64,000 nt of DNA from Symbiodinium kawagutii (lineage: Eukaryota > Sar > Dinophyceae > Suessiales > Symbiodiniaceae), in NCBI GenBank assembly GCA_009767595.1, contig VSDK01002092.1:1401-65400 (forward strand), in the 5' to 3' direction. Under the pieces are notes generated by a model. The model made no database searches, was not told the DNA's origin, and was given only the letters and a program-made list of their open reading frames with translations. Shown here piece by piece: positions 12,580 to 25,471 of this stretch (position 1 is the stretch's first letter; each line of letters starts with the position of its first letter). Both the position numbers and the translations under genes were made by a program.

Positions 12580-13582
12580 ACTGAGCTTGGGAAAAGTCGC
12601 AACTGAGTTGGCTGAGCTGGGGGGTTAGGAGCCACTGAGTTGGACAAATAGATGAGTTGGGGAGCTGCCCGGCTTCATGAAGGGTGTGACATGGGTGGTA
12701 GACTTCCGATTCAGGATTTGGGGCCAGGGCTGAAGTTGAAACAATACATGCGCTTTGTGTTATCGTTTTTTGTGTGATGCTCCTGTTTGCCTGATGGATA
12801 GTCTCCCAGAACAATGTCATCATGTTGTTTTTGAGTGGTGATTTTTGTTCAGAACATTTCTTGGGATTTCCACGTAGCCAAAATAAGTAGTGATGCTAGC
12901 ACATCTATTGAAGGTTTGGTATGGTCTTATTGAGGAACCTTGATAAAATCTTGCAGTATTGAAACAATTGAAGCAACAATACGCTGAATGATTCATTCAT
13001 AGGCTACTTGCATAGTTATTCCCACATGACCACAATAAATCCATTATTCCTATCTTGTTTGCGTCTAACAACTCAAGGCATCCTGTTGAAGAAAGAGTTG
13101 TGCGATGATTGCCACATAGCTGTGGTGATTGTCATTTGGGTACATCATCCAACTTACAATATCACAATTCCTTCATTCAATGATTTCCACCCATGGAATC
13201 TAGATTGGCTAACTAAAGCATACCAAAGCAACTTGAAAGACTATCAAGCAACAGTTACCAAAATCATCCAAGTCAATGCTTCCCACATCTTCCCACGGTC
13301 GTCATCGCCACCATACCGTCATCGTCCAGCCGCAACGTCATGGCGCCACGACGCAGACTCACCGGCCTGGTGAGGTATCGCAGCCAATCTCGACACGTCC
13401 TCAGCCTTTCTGCAAAGGATCTCCCCGTTGGAGCCAGTCAGGAGCCGGGGGCGCCAAGGAGCCTCATAGCGGTTCAAGAGTCAGTAACTGGTTGGTGGTT
13501 TCAAGCTGGTTGGTGGTTAGTAAACCACTAATAATGGTTGATAATAGGGGATAATGGCCAACAATATAGTGGTTAAATAGCT
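12580..13582. other. Non-coding with a frame-ambiguous GC island
   Basis: The island at 13283-13480 is open in two frames and contains a good GT donor (GGCCTG|GTGAGG at 13371). Frame and acceptor cannot be settled, so it is only a possible exon or exon pair. Confidence 0.3.
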
Positions 13583-13691
13583 ACTGGTTGGTGGTTTGAT
13601 TGACATTTCTTATTTTCCCAAATGTATAGTATTTAACAAACGGTTGGTTGACAAGCATATTTTTCATAGGGGAGGTTCAACCACCAACTAG
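13583..13691. mobile_element. Family C element
   Basis: ACTGGTTGGTGGTTTGA at the left and TTCAACCACCAACTAG at the right, with the CGGTTGGTTGACAAGCATATTTTTCATAGGGG core. It sits 20 bp from a family A copy, so the two families are interspersed here. Confidence 0.7.
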
Positions 13692-13710
13692 GTAAGGTTC
13701 AGCAATCCCC

Positions 13711-13828
13711 ATATGGTGGTTTCTCAAGCTATAGGGGAACCAAGGTTATGGTTTGTTTATTACCTAAAAATAAATCACTAAAGAAAGATGATAGCAGGGG
13801 GTACCCCTATTTTGAGAAGCTACCATAT
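13711..13828. mobile_element. Family A element with extended CATATG ends
   Basis: The copy is bounded by CATATGGTGGTTTCTCAAG and TTTGAGAAGCTACCATATG. This shows that the terminal inverted repeat extends outward through CATATGG. The middle segment is diverged from other copies. Confidence 0.75.
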
Positions 13829-16800
13829 GGGCGGCTTTTTTGGGGCTGATTGCTGCTTTGTAGATCTGATGATTATAGTTGTTATTGCAGGTTGCTGATT
13901 AGCGATTCGTTGAAGGGGCAAGTACTGGTCATTGCTGGTGATGGCGTTCTTTGCTGGTAAACTGCACCTTGGCGCATTGCCGGCCAGAGGTTCATGCAAC
14001 AGGGGATACCAACCAGAAACCCGCCAAGCGTTTTGCTTTGGAGACCTGGAAATTCTATGGAATTCTTGGGAGTGACTCCAGTTGGCCGAGTCGTTTCCCG
14101 CGCGACGTCTTGGAGATGATGCGCACCCTATGCGCAACCACTTGCCATGAAATCGTAGGTAACCAGCCAGTCTCTACCAGCTCGTTGGAACTGGGGTTGG
14201 TTACCAGTGGCAACTGGAAGCATAGGCGGTGTTGACAGAAATGTTTGAAATCGTTATATGACCATAGATGTTGATTTGATGGCAACTCATAGGGGCAGTT
14301 ACCCTTTTACCGGGAGTACGACCGCAAGGATCACTCGGATGACGTGGGTTGATCTACAGATGGGCAACGAAATGCAATTTGTGGAGATGCTCTAGGACAT
14401 CGCCGATAGGTTTCTTCGTAGCTGAATCAATCCAAATCACTTGAGATTAATCTACAATGAGAAAAAGTCAAAGTGATCAATCAATCTAAACCATGGATTA
14501 ATCTTTTCTAGATTTATCTTAAGATTGATCACTTGGATGATCAATGAGAAAAAACATCCAAGACAGAATCAGTTTTAATATAAACCACCTATTTGCATGC
14601 TTGTTATCCAAGTAATGTCAATCACTGTTGGATAAACCGCATACCACACATAGGTCAACCACCAATCAACAACATTGACAAAGCACCAAGCCAAGCTGGT
14701 GCAGGTCCGGTAACAGAGGGAACTGAGATGTATCTTCCACTTGATTCGCTTGAGTAATTGACAAACATTTGTTGGAATTGCCTCACACAGCCTGGTCATT
14801 TAGGTGGTTTGAGTCTCGAATCTGCAGTAATGTCTTCTGATTCCCCGTTTGAAAATTCCATTTGCAAACCAATCCATCAATAGCGAGTGAATTACTGTTC
14901 GAGGAGGATGCTGTCATCTTTTGGCGCATTGGAAAAGAATTCTCCACTTGATTGGTCTGTCACAAACATTCCAAAGCCATTAGACTATCATTTCTGGGCA
15001 AAACCTCTGCACCCTATCAGACCATTCACGTTTGAATATATATATGTATTTATACATATGTACATACACATATCCATTATGATATTGCGTAATTAAGGTA
15101 TATGCCTTCAACTTTACACTATCTATGTACTTTTCTATGTTAACGAAATACGAAATCTATTTTTGGATGTACCCCCACAGCATTGTTGTAGACAGCGTCG
15201 CGCCGTTCAGGACTTGCTTCATTTTCGTTTCTGCCACGATTTTGGGCGCTTGGTGTCTTGCCATTATCACCAACCAACGTTTCCGACACAAGTCACCAAT
15301 TGTGAGGCAGATCCACCACCCACTATTTTTTTTATTAAATCAGCAGCTGAATTCTGGTTGGTGGGTGACTATGGGCACCAGCGAAGCAGTCAAAGCATAG
15401 CTTTGTTTGGCTATAGAATACCGACGGGATCACGAACAGCAAGCTAGCCAGCTGGTTTTTACTTTGTTCTTTCTCTGGGATTATGAATCTACTGTGGGTT
15501 ACTGGCTTGAGGCATTTGCAACTTCAGACGTGGGTTTATCCAAGCCTCCCTGGTTCTTTGGTTGTCACAGTTGCAATGGAAGATGATTTGGTCCATGATT
15601 TGAGCGGATATATTTCCTCAAGCACACCTATGGCAACTTGTAAGCGCAATAACCAACAAACATTAGCAAGCACACTAATATGTACTATGTACATATGAAA
15701 ATTCAATATTGTCTCTGTATACCCCCGACCATGCTGGTTACTTTGTCCGTTCCTTTCTGGGACATAGACGAGCCGAATGAGCCGAAACTATCAGACTATC
15801 AACCCCAAAACACTGCGCAGTTTCTTTTTGGCCCCTAAAAGTGATAAGATCTCTTTGGACCTTAGAAAGTCTTGTTATTTTTCAGGCTTTACCACGTTTA
15901 CCCTCCCTATAAGAACAGAGCAGATCATCATGGGAACCATGATGGTGAGCAGCAGACATTTGGTTCACGGCTTGGAAGTGTGCACTTGAGGCTTGTCCGT
16001 TATTGGTTCTTGGTGACCAACCTCAACCAACGTCTAGCAACTAAGCAACCTTGACCAACCAAGCAGCCAGCCAGCCAACCAGCCAACCAACCGGGTGGAA
16101 CCACATGACAGCCAGTCCAGCCCTTGCGCAAGCGCATTTTCTGAGGTAATCCGGAGAAAGGACAAGGCCACAGAATGACAAGGAAGGTGCTTCATGTGCA
16201 GCCCTGAGATATCACCAATATCAAGCATTCATATAAATAAACAATAATATAAGAACATTTGAGCTATATTTACCATGAAGAGCAGCAACGTTATGGCAAT
16301 TGGGAACCCTAATGTATTGATTGGTCACAGCCAATGAACAAAGAACGGACTGTTCGTGATTCAATAACTTGTTACAATTATCGCAAGCAACGCTCCATCA
16401 TAAGTCGCACATCCGTTTGCCAACAGAATACCCAAGCATACACAAGCCAAACTCTATCACAGCAGGTATTTCTTTCATGGTGGTTCACTATGGAATATCT
16501 CACCTGACCACCAATCAGTTTGCAAAGCTGTGGAACAGCAAGGGGTTGGATCTGAAGCGAACGTCAGAGAAATCGGGTGGGGGAAGGTGGAAGCAGCTGG
16601 TGCCAATTCGGGTTCTTCACCCACAACGTGTTTTGGAGCACATCATGTGACTAGCGGTCAAGCCCAAATGGCGTGTGATCGATACAACTGAGCCCATGGG
16701 TGAGAATTCCCTTGAGTTGAATCATATTGATATGGATCATGATTGGCGTTGCCAAAACAGACTGAACTAGCTCAGAAAATATATTCCAGACCATATGACT

Positions 16801-18500
16801 TTGACATCCTTCGACTATATCAAACTGATCAACCCAGACGCTGCAGCATGGCGTACGAGCAGAGCATTTGAGATAATTCGTGTGTGGCGCAGTCAGTGGC
16901 ACGGTGCGGGAAACAGGCCAGATCAACCCGATCAACTGGGACCCCCCCCAAGTTCACCCTTAGAATTTTGTTTGTGAAAGTTAAGCTCTGAATCCCATGA
17001 AAATGTTTAAGAAAGTTCTAAATTCTAGATGAAGCCTATAAATTCTATGATTTGTTTTTTCGTGGTCCCTAGTTCCGTAACGGCGAATGCAGTCAAGACA
17101 TTGGGGATTTGGAAGAGGAGAAGCATGATTTTTACTACATCATGTTTCACTTCAATGATTGTGTGAAATAGGGTAATACATCCTCAAAGCCCAAACTGTC
17201 CTGACATGTTGGGATACTCCAGCCATCCAAGTATTTTGTATTTTTTCTCTATTAGTACACCATTCTTTTGGTAACACTATTTATGGACCAGGTAAGTAGG
17301 CGAACTGCCATGCCTGATTTGCAACACCGCCATTGGCTGCTCTCAAGTGCAAGTGTAGTATTTTCGATGGCAGTCTCAGCCGAATGACCCGCGGGTGACA
17401 CAGACACCGCGACGAAACGACGTTTCTTGAGGGATACGCCAGCTGATGCTGTAGCTTCCGAATGCATCTGATTTGTTCTGTTTGCCAAAGCGCCACATTC
17501 AGGAAGGTACTCGGAATGCATAGGTCAAAAGCCAAAAATGTGCCAAATTTGGCGGCCATTGGAAGGATGTTCGACCATGTTCCATCTCATACAGCCCTGG
17601 AGGTCAATAGAACGCACAAGAACTTGCAGTGCATTTGAAGTGTCAGTGTTTTTGTCAATTGTTTCTTTGTCCAGCGGATCATAATTGCATGATATGTTAT
17701 GTGTAATTATGTAGAATGCACTTGTAATATACTACATATAATTATGTAATCCAACGGTATAATATATATATATATATCACATGCGCTTGTACATATACCG
17801 TTGGGAACCCAGAGAACAGCATCAGCACTCTTTCATTTGGCCCCCGCCGCCTGTGAGCGAATTTGCCCTTTTCAGCTCAATCGGTGGCAGGGATCACAGA
17901 CGTTTATTCATTAGAACTGGAGGACCCACGTGCAGCTGCCGCGATTTGTGGGACAATCAAACCCAGTCTTGACAGAAATTTGAAGCCATCGAAAGTAGGG
18001 CGGGACAACGGGAAAGATAGCTCAAGTGAAATCTCGCAAGAGCGAGGATTCATGTCTCCAAATCTGGAATTTCAAGGGCGATTCTGCTTCAAAAGGCATG
18101 CTTCCCACCAGTGTATTGATTCTTTGATACTTGATTTTGACCTGGTCACGTACCCGATGATTCAATGGGGGTTCTCGTGTAGCCATTTTGACAGCAATTA
18201 GAGCAGCAGTATTCGTGTGTTGGTCGTAGCTCTAGAGCAGCAGCTACATTTGGTGGGTCTTCCCTCGTTGCCACTATACTGGCCACAGTGTTGTTGAGGG
18301 CCGAAAGAGACGTATTCTCGGCTGGCAAAAAGTGTGCTGGTACCTGGATGTTTCAGCCATGGCGCTTACTGGATTCAGTGGTAGTGGGTGGTTGAGGTTG
18401 CGGTTTCTCCTGGCAAGTGTTTTTGAGTCTCTTGATCACTTTCGCACCACATCTCTGGATCAAATTTCCAAGTCAGGCAATCTGCAGAAACTTAATCTTT
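13829..18500. other. Long non-coding stretch, no gene recognised
   Basis: AT-rich with short open frames on both strands. A segment around 14080-14160 (+) reads SRFPRDVLEMMRTLCATTCH in one frame and could be an exon, but lacks clear splice signals. CCAACCAG-type degenerate repeats occur at 16016-16100 and an (AT)n tract at 17761-17779. At 18180 there is GTAGCCATTTTG, which resembles part of the dinoflagellate spliced leader but diverges immediately. Confidence 0.4.
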
Positions 18501-19307
18501 TCCCCCTATTACTAAACGGTCCCCCCCCCAAATACTAAGCGCCTCCAGGGGTTTTTAATATTAGGGGGAGATTTAATATTAGGGGACCCTAATATTAAAT
18601 TTAGGACCCTAATGATAAAAACCATTTTGAGCGTTGAATATTTGCTTTTTTAAATTCTTTATTAAAACCTATTCAAAAATTGCAAAAGCCAACCGCACGA
18701 AGGGGACCCTAATATTAAATTTAGGACCCTAATTTAAAAAACCATTTGAGCGTTGAATATTTGCCTTTTTAAATTCTTTATTAAAACCTATTCAAAAATT
18801 GCAAAAACCAATTGCACGAAGCGGACCCTAATATTAAATTTAGGACCCTAGTGATAAAAACCATTTTGGCGTTTAATGTTTGTTTTATTAAATTCTTTAT
18901 TAAAACTTTTTCAAAAATTGCAAAAACCAATTGCGCGAAGGGGACCCTAATATTAAATTTATGACCCTAATGATAAAAACCATTTTGGCGTTTAATGTTT
19001 GCTTTGTTAAATTCTTTATTAAAACCTATTCAAAAATTGCAAAAACCAATTGCGCGAAGGGGACCCTAATATTAAATTTAGGACCCTAAGGATAAAAACC
19101 ACTTGGGTGTTTAGGACCCTAATATTAAACATCCCCCAAGCCAAAGGTTTTTAATAATAGGGGGGGAACCGGTTGCTTGGGGAATGTGGTTCCTCTTTTA
19201 CGTTTCAATTGCTACAATTGAAAATACAATTGACCAAGACAAAAAAAATCAGGAAGTGCACCCCCAAGGTGGTTTTTTATAATTAGGGGGGGTTTAGTAA
19301 TAGTAGG
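18501..19307. mobile_element. Composite element with CCCCTATTACTAAAC inverted ends
   Basis: The left end CCCCTATTACTAAAC (18502) is mirrored at the right end by GTTTAGTAATAGTAGG (to 19307). Just inside, GGGGTTTTTAATATTAGGGGG-type motifs recur at both sides. The interior is almost entirely a tandem array. There is no coding potential. A solitary GGTTTAATATTAGGGGGGG end also occurs at about 58886, suggesting a dispersed family. Confidence 0.55.
18582..19130 (+). repeat. Tandem array, ~119-120-bp unit, four full copies plus partial
   Basis: Units start at 18582, 18702, 18821, 18940 and 19059 with GGGGACCCTAATATTAAATT and contain TTTAAATTCTTTATTAAAACC and CAAAAATTGCAAAAACCAAT. Spacing is 120, 119, 119 and 119. 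Units are highly similar but not identical. The fifth unit is truncated and ends in another GGACCCTAATATTAAA. Confidence 0.9.
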
Positions 19308-21330
19308 AAGCGATTAGTGCATTAAGTAGAAACAGGATTTGCCAACCAAAAATGGTCCACTGCTGTTGGATGCCATGGAGTGGGGGGAAATACTGTATCT
19401 TGAGTCCAGCAATCTTGTACACCCCAACCTCACTTGCTGTCGCGCTAAAAATTGATGTGTCTCTGTGGGTAAAATGAGCACCATTTCATGGAGTGTCTCC
19501 ATTTGTCAGCTGTGAACAACAGCTTTTGAATCTGCAATGGGTCAAGAAATTCTCAATCCCATTCCCCACATTGCTACTGCACTGAAAAGGTACGGTGACC
19601 CCAGAGACTACTCTATTGAGTTAGTTGTAGCAGTCATGTAGAACTAGTAGCCATAAGGCTTGCAAAACCCAGTCGTAGTCCTGGTACTCTGGGCTAAAGA
19701 CATGGGTCATTTCCAGTTCCACCAGACGTGAAATTGGAGCCTGGCTGCGCAGGCAGCCTCGAGCTTCCTCGACGCGAGAAGGTGTCCAGTAGGCTCAGCG
19801 TCACCAGCTTGACCAGTGCATTTGGGGCATCCATTGTTGCTGTTGGGTAGTTGAAGGTGGTCGGTTGGTCGTGGTTGGTTAGTGGGTGAGTGGGTGGATG
19901 GGTTTCTTGGTCCGGGTTGGTCAGTGGCTGCTGTGGTTGGCCGGTTGGTGACACCACTTCTTGATGCTTCTTGGGTAACCAGCAACTCAATAAGTTCCAA
20001 CATTCCAGCACAATTGAATCCCTGCAGAATTGTGTGTTGAGGTCCACATCTCATCATAAATAGACACTGTAGTGTAGTGATCAAATCCAAACATAAATCC
20101 ATATGAAGCCGTGTTGGGTGTGGTTTATCGCTCTCACATTATGTCACATTACCTGCAATAGAAATAATTATACTGTTTTGTATTTGGATATATACAAATA
20201 TATACACAATAGTTAGTTTACATTGGATATACACTTCTGGATTTCAACCACACCTAAATCCCAAATGTAATCCATGGGTCCAATGAACGATTCTGGTGTG
20301 TACATTTTGATGGCTGTTTTCTTCATAGTTGGGATCGTGTCTCAGGGCGGGCTTAAGATCTTGTGATTATTTTGTTTGATCTCGTATGTGACACATATTA
20401 CCTTCGGGGTTGCCTTTAGAATGTTTGAGATTCCTTTGTTTTCTCTATTAACAATACCGCATTTTTATGTATGTTTAGCCTATTGTTTACCCTCTGTTTT
20501 GATAGATGGTTGGCTTGCGAAAGCAGTTGTTTCAATGCCAACCACCTATTGAAACAACGTAAGCATTCTCGATTTAAGTGAAAAACTTATGTTTGCATTG
20601 ACGTCTATGAACCAAACATTGGCTTGGATTTGTTTAATGGATTGTGTTTACAATCTGAAAAAATACCGTAGACATATGATAATCTATCATTTCAAAAGTA
20701 CCATATAGAAAACTGTCCGTGGCTTGGAAACTGCATATATGGCTGGAAATGGCTACAATTTCTATCCATTGTTTGAGAAATAACACTATCCATTTCCAGG
20801 CCAATGAGTAACATGTAGAAAACTAGCCATTATCTGGCAAAATCTTATGGCCAATCTCAAAAAACACCTCTTTGTGGCCTGGAAAACCCATTGTGGTCAT
20901 GAACCATGGCCTGGAAGCCTTGCGCAGGCATGGCGCGACGCCCTGGCAGGCATCCTGGATGCTTGAGGCCGCTGCCATCAATGGTGAAATACTGACATCA
21001 AGGATCTTAGGAACTGGACAATATTTGGTTGATATATGTTGATATTAATAGAGGTCAGCGATCTTAGGATCTTGATCACTTCATCATCACATCAACTATA
21101 TTCTGAATGATTTTTGATTCACACAAACTCGGAATCACTATGCGCACTCTAATAAACCATACATGAATCACTAATCTACAACTCACATAAATCTTAACCC
21201 TAACAAAAAATCACTAAAAAATCTCTGACTGAACTACATGAATCACTCAGAGTGACCTAAAAATCTCCGAATCCTCCACCACCTGAGTGACATCCCCGGT
21301 GACATCCCCGGCCCCTGGGGCTCGCGCCAG
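19308..21330. other. Non-coding stretch, no gene recognised
   Basis: Overlapping open frames at 19694-20102 (-) have no recognisable domain and are rich in Thr/Pro/Gln from a CCAACC-type repeat. The rest is AT-rich. Confidence 0.4.
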
Positions 21331-21444
21331 GCCTCCCGGCGCCGAGAGGTGCCCGAGGCGCTGCAGCGCCGTGAAGAGATCCTGCAGCGCAGGCTGCGCT
21401 GCTGGCTGCGAAGCCGAGGAGCGCAGCGCAGCGCCGGTGCTGTC
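21331..21444 (+). CDS. Putative exon: Arg/Leu-rich helix
   Basis: A strongly GC-rich island. Between an acceptor CGCCAG|GCC and a possible donor GTC|GTGTTT it reads 38 codons, phase 0 at both ends. The peptide is helical and basic (EVPEALQRREEILQRRLRCW then LRSRGAQRSAGAV). The opposite strand is also open because of composition, so strand is inferred from the sensible peptide and splice sites. Product unknown. Confidence 0.4.
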
Positions 21445-21489
21445 GTGTTTGGAGCGCCATCAGCAATCAACCAACCAGCCATCTACCAG

Positions 21490-22275
21490 TTGATATGCTA
21501 CCTAATATAGTAGATTAACCATTGTTAACCACCAATGGTAGTTGATATCTACCAACCAGTTGTGTGCCATCAGTTGATATCTACCAACCATTATAGTGAT
21601 TGAAAGAACCAACCAATAGTGATATGCTAGCCAGTGATCAGCAATAGTGATATCAACCAACCATTATGGTGTTGATATAGCAAACCATTATAGTGATTGA
21701 TAAACTATAGTTGGTATCAGTTGTGATTCATCAATTGGAACCATTGTGAGTCATCAATTGTTGATATCAATAATGGATAATCAATTGGAATAACCATTGT
21801 TGGTTAACCAACCAACCAGCCATTGGTGGTTAACAATGGTTATCACTATCCCCTTGTTGATAACCTACTAATTATCCCCTATGAATTGTTAACCACCAAT
21901 CAACCAACCATTATAGTTGGTATCAGTTGTGATTCATCAATTGGAACCATTGTTGATAACTTGTTGATACCATTGTTAACGCTGGTAATCAATTGGAATA
22001 ACTTGTTTTGCCTACTATCCCCTTGTGAATAGCCATTGTTAACCACCAATCAACCAACCATTATAGTTGGTACCTCTGATAGCCTACAGTTGGTATCTGG
22101 TGGTTTCTCAAAATAGGGGACCCCCCAAATCATCCGATCTGGACTACATGCCCTTGTTGATGACCGTTGTTAATAACCATTGTTGGTTAACCAACAATCA
22201 GCCATTGGTGGTAAACAATGGTTATCACTATCCCCTTGTTGATCACCATTGTTAACCACCAATCGACTGGAATTG
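21490..22275. repeat. Internally duplicated AACCAACCATTATAG-type repeat block
   Basis: Blocks recur at least twice: TTGTTGGTTAACCAAC..CTATCCCCTTGTTGAT at 21795-21863 and 22171-22244; GTTAACCACCAATCAACCAA..TATAGTTGG at about 21889 and 22041; and AGTTGGTATCAGTTGTGATTC at about 21713 and 21914. This looks like local segmental duplication of non-coding sequence. Confidence 0.75.
22096..22135. mobile_element. Family A element, left half only
   Basis: CTGGTGGTTTCTCAAAATAGGGGACCCCCCAAATCATCC is an intact left end. No matching right end follows, so this is a truncated copy. Confidence 0.65.
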
Positions 22276-22293
22276 GATATATATATATATATA

Positions 22294-23274
22294 CCAAGTG
22301 ATTTATCTATGAATCATTTTCTTTGATGATATATGTGTTCTTGACCACTAATTGGAATTGGATAACATTAAGGAGTGTTCATCATGGTTAATTATGTAAT
22401 GTTATATAGTTGTTCTTGGCAATTGCTTGTTCTCAGTGGTTCTGAAGCAATAATACTGATCAGGGGCCTTTTACTTTTTGCCTAAGGGTCCAACAGTTGT
22501 CAATCAATGGTTCATCCATGATGAAGAGTCTACGGTTAGTGACTGAGTAGTGAACGCTTCGTTAATAGCTGGCCAATCAATGGTCAGCAATTGTTGCTAT
22601 TTGTTTTCATTGATTGAATTTGTTGTTAGTTGATGGCTAACAAGTCAGATAGTCAAAAGAACACGCGGCGCTCAACTAGCAGTCCTTGTACGGATGGTTG
22701 GGAGGTCTTTCTATGTATTTATTTGCATATGTCTACAGCAGTGCTGGATTATGCTGGATTCAGAGTTTGCCAAACATAGTATGACATATCACACTGTGTG
22801 GTCGGCTGCTTAGATCCAGCTACAAAATGGCGAGGTGATGTGTACCAATATAGTTTAGATTACAGTGGACTAAACCTCTGTGCGCGACATGGGCGGATTG
22901 GATGACTAGAGTAGTTCAGTCATAGCCAACAATACTCACAAAATATGGACGACAGTTAGAATTGATGCACCTATATACACATCATGGTTGGAAGCAGAAA
23001 TTTACATCATGCAAACACAAACAGTGTTGCTGGTCGCAAAGTGCCTCTCAGCCGGGGGGGGGCTCCTAACTAGCAACCGACAATCAACTATTGGCACATG
23101 CATCAACAATCGCTGCGCAATCTAGTAGATTAAGCTGGAAGTATAAATTTAACCATTTCTAGTGGTTTCCTCATGAAAAATGGTGGTTTTTAGCTTCCAG
23201 GGCAGTTAGCCGAGGGTAAATGGACCATCTGATGGGTCTCACGTTGCGCATTAACCTGCCTTGGGCATCTTCAG
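22294..23274. other. Non-coding stretch, nothing recognised
   Basis: It follows an (AT)n microsatellite at 22278-22293. No exon-like island, repeat family end or RNA gene was seen. Confidence 0.45.
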
Positions 23275-23388
23275 GACGGCGTCAATCAGACAGTTTGGCA
23301 TGGGCATCTCGACTGCCCTTGGAGCGAATTCAAACGCATCCTGGATCAAGTGATGCCAGAGATGGGTCCATGGCCCTATGGCCGCCAC
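23275..23388 (+). CDS. Putative exon of an unidentified host gene
   Basis: Between acceptor CTTCAG|GAC and donor CAC|GTGACT there are 38 codons in phase 0. They read like ordinary folded protein (VWHGHLDCPWSEFKRILDQV, then MPEMGPWPYGRH). Reading through the donor reaches a stop at 23419-23421, so this could instead be a terminal exon. No domain recognised. Confidence 0.45.
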
Positions 23389-23799
23389 GTGACTATCCTC
23401 AACCATCCCCAGTCATTTTGAGTAAAAGCAGCAATTTTGGGGGTGCACAGTTCGTTTGCCAAGCTGGTCCAGTTCGTGTCAACAGTGAAGATTCGGACGC
23501 AAGCAACTATCACCTGCTGTTTCCATATTATTATGTTAGGCATCACGAAGCTACTGGAAAGAATCTTGGAACCCTCGCTGAATACCTCCCGTTGTTTTGA
23601 TGGGATTGTTGGTGTTAGGGTGATTTGCTCCCCTGATAAAATGTACGGTAATCCACAAGTACGTCATCCTCGCACTGGAGCCCAAGAGCAAACCCCAAGA
23701 GGATCTGTCGAAAGCGATGCCGTACTGTGGTTTTACCGCGTGTGTTCTCGCTGGTGAGTTGTTCGGAACTGTTGTGTGATGAACGTCAATGATACAACA

Positions 23800-23891
23800 A
23801 CCATGTGGGTACCCGAAATCACCCAATATTGGTCATTGATATCTCTAATCCAACCATAACTTGGGCGGGTTCCCTATTTGAGAGACACCCA
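23800..23891. mobile_element. Family A element, degenerate
   Basis: Weak left end (CATGTGGGTACCCGAAATCACCCAATAT), typical CATTGATATCTCTAATCCAACCATAAC core and right end GGGTTCCCTATTTGAGAGACACC. Confidence 0.45.
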
Positions 23892-24247
23892 TTGGCTTAA
23901 TCATTGGCTCAAACCAACCATAACTTTGGGGGTTCCATTTGCTGCACATTGACGAAGCTTCATCCTCAGCACTCCAACACCCGCCATTGTCCCATAGGCT
24001 GCTCTCAACCTATGGGCACAGAATGCCAAAGATCGACGCGCGGCTGCCCAGCCTTCCAGGTGATATGATCCAAGATGCGCTCGACTAGTCTATATGGTTG
24101 ACTAGGGTCAGCTATGGTTGACTATGGTCAACTACTGGGATTTAGTGGGTTTTATTGGGTGACCATGGGATTTATAGAAGATTAATTATAGTGACGAATA
24201 TGGTTTGCAAAGCTGGATTAATGCTGAACTGACTATGATTAAACACG

Positions 24248-24335
24248 TGTGTGTTTCTCAAAATAGGGCACCCCCAAAACGGTTGGTTGATGACTTGGAA
24301 ATCTGGAAGTTACCCCTATTTCCAGACACCACCAT
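24248..24335. mobile_element. Family A element, shortened core
   Basis: GTGTGTTTCTCAAAATAGGGCACCCCC at the left and TTACCCCTATTTCCAGACACCACCATATG at the right. The core is shorter than usual. Confidence 0.55.
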
Positions 24336-24647
24336 ATGATCCAATGTCCATCCATGGTTGTGGTTGTGGTGATTTTGGTTGTGGTGAAGGCAGCGAGGGC
24401 ACAGAGGTGCCTGGGCCACAAATGAATGATTTGTTGACCCGCACAGGCTACAGCAATCCCCTTAACATGGGAACGCTGCTTCCTGGCTGGCCAGTGGGTA
24501 AGAGTGCCACACGCCAGAGGCCTAAGGGCCAACTGACCCACTGTGCCCATTTGTATCGGTGTAACGATGTCTGAAGATCATCAAGGTGCAATGTTTTCAA
24601 CTGTCGGATACCCTCTGCCAAACATGGATAGCTGCGTGCATGATTTT

Positions 24648-25199
24648 TCAAGCATGAAGTTCATGTAGTAAATGAGCAATCTCCTTCACACAACTTCCCA
24701 CAAAGGAAACTTTGTCCCTTAGCAAGATCAAGTCATCCGTCTGGTTCAAGCATTCAGCCGGGTCAATGTCCCTATAGTTAAGGCGAATAGGCCTGGTCGC
24801 AAGGCAGGTTTCCAATATATGCGTAAGATTGACGTTTGCCTCGAAGCAGCCCGGGCATGTTGGAATAGCAGAGAGAGGGCTCGGGTGCCCCCAGAAATTT
24901 AACGGTATTCCACGTGTCAATCTGCAAAAAGACCAAGCCCGGTGAGCTGTCCAAGTTTCCTTTGACCAGGGTTGCCAGCGTACCTCGACCTTCTGCCACA
25001 CAGGGTTGATGAAACAGCTACGCAGCCATTCTTCCTCTGCAGCAATGATTTTTGGCATGATGACTGCTTGCTTCCACAGTTTCACCGCTTTCCTTCTAAA
25101 TTGAGGGGTTGACAATTGAGGGGTTGACAATTGTTTGTCCTTCTTGTAAACGTAGGGTTTAACAAGACAGGTCACGCAGGCCCAGGCACTGTTCAGCAT
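24648..25199 (-). pseudogene. LINE-type retrotransposon 3' fragment (post-RT zinc-knuckle region)
   Basis: An open frame of 183 codons on the - strand. Residues 115-132 form C-x2-C-x8-H-x4-C (TCPGCFEANVNLTHILETC), the zf-RVT-like motif found downstream of the reverse transcriptase in many non-LTR retrotransposons and reverse-transcriptase-derived proteins. Upstream of it are Trp-rich segments (WLRSCFINPVWQKVEVRWQP, WTAHRAWSF). The polymerase core itself is missing, so this is a 3' remnant. A short in-frame duplication (LSTPQLSTPQ) suggests slippage. A dead copy is most likely. Confidence 0.6.
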
Positions 25200-25361
25200 T
25201 CATAAACCATGAATATGAATGACTTGTAGCTTACCCAATGATGAGGATACAGAAGTGTGAGCCCTGCAAAAATCACCATCCTTTCCCTCCAACATGAAGC
25301 CCCCGCCTGACTTCTCCCTAAAATGTTTGCCGGGGCTGAGGGGCTGAGCTGGTGTATAATC

Positions 25362-25471
25362 ACCGGTGTTTCTCAAGCTATGGGGTTACCCAAGAAATGG
25401 TTGGTTTAGCACTCTGAATGATTAATAAAGGATGAATTGGGGGTACCCCTATGACTTGAGAAACGCCCATA
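25362..25471. mobile_element. Family A element
   Basis: GGTGTTTCTCAAGCTATGGGGTTACCC pairs with GGGGTACCCCTATGACTTGAGAAACGCC. The core contains the family's ATGGTTGGTTTA. A well-preserved copy followed by ATATATG. Confidence 0.75.

Noticed and set aside
18180-18200. Possible dinoflagellate spliced-leader relic (GTAGCCATTTTG)
   Set aside because: It matches only part of the leader and then diverges (ACAGC instead of GCTCAAG). No retroposed gene follows it.
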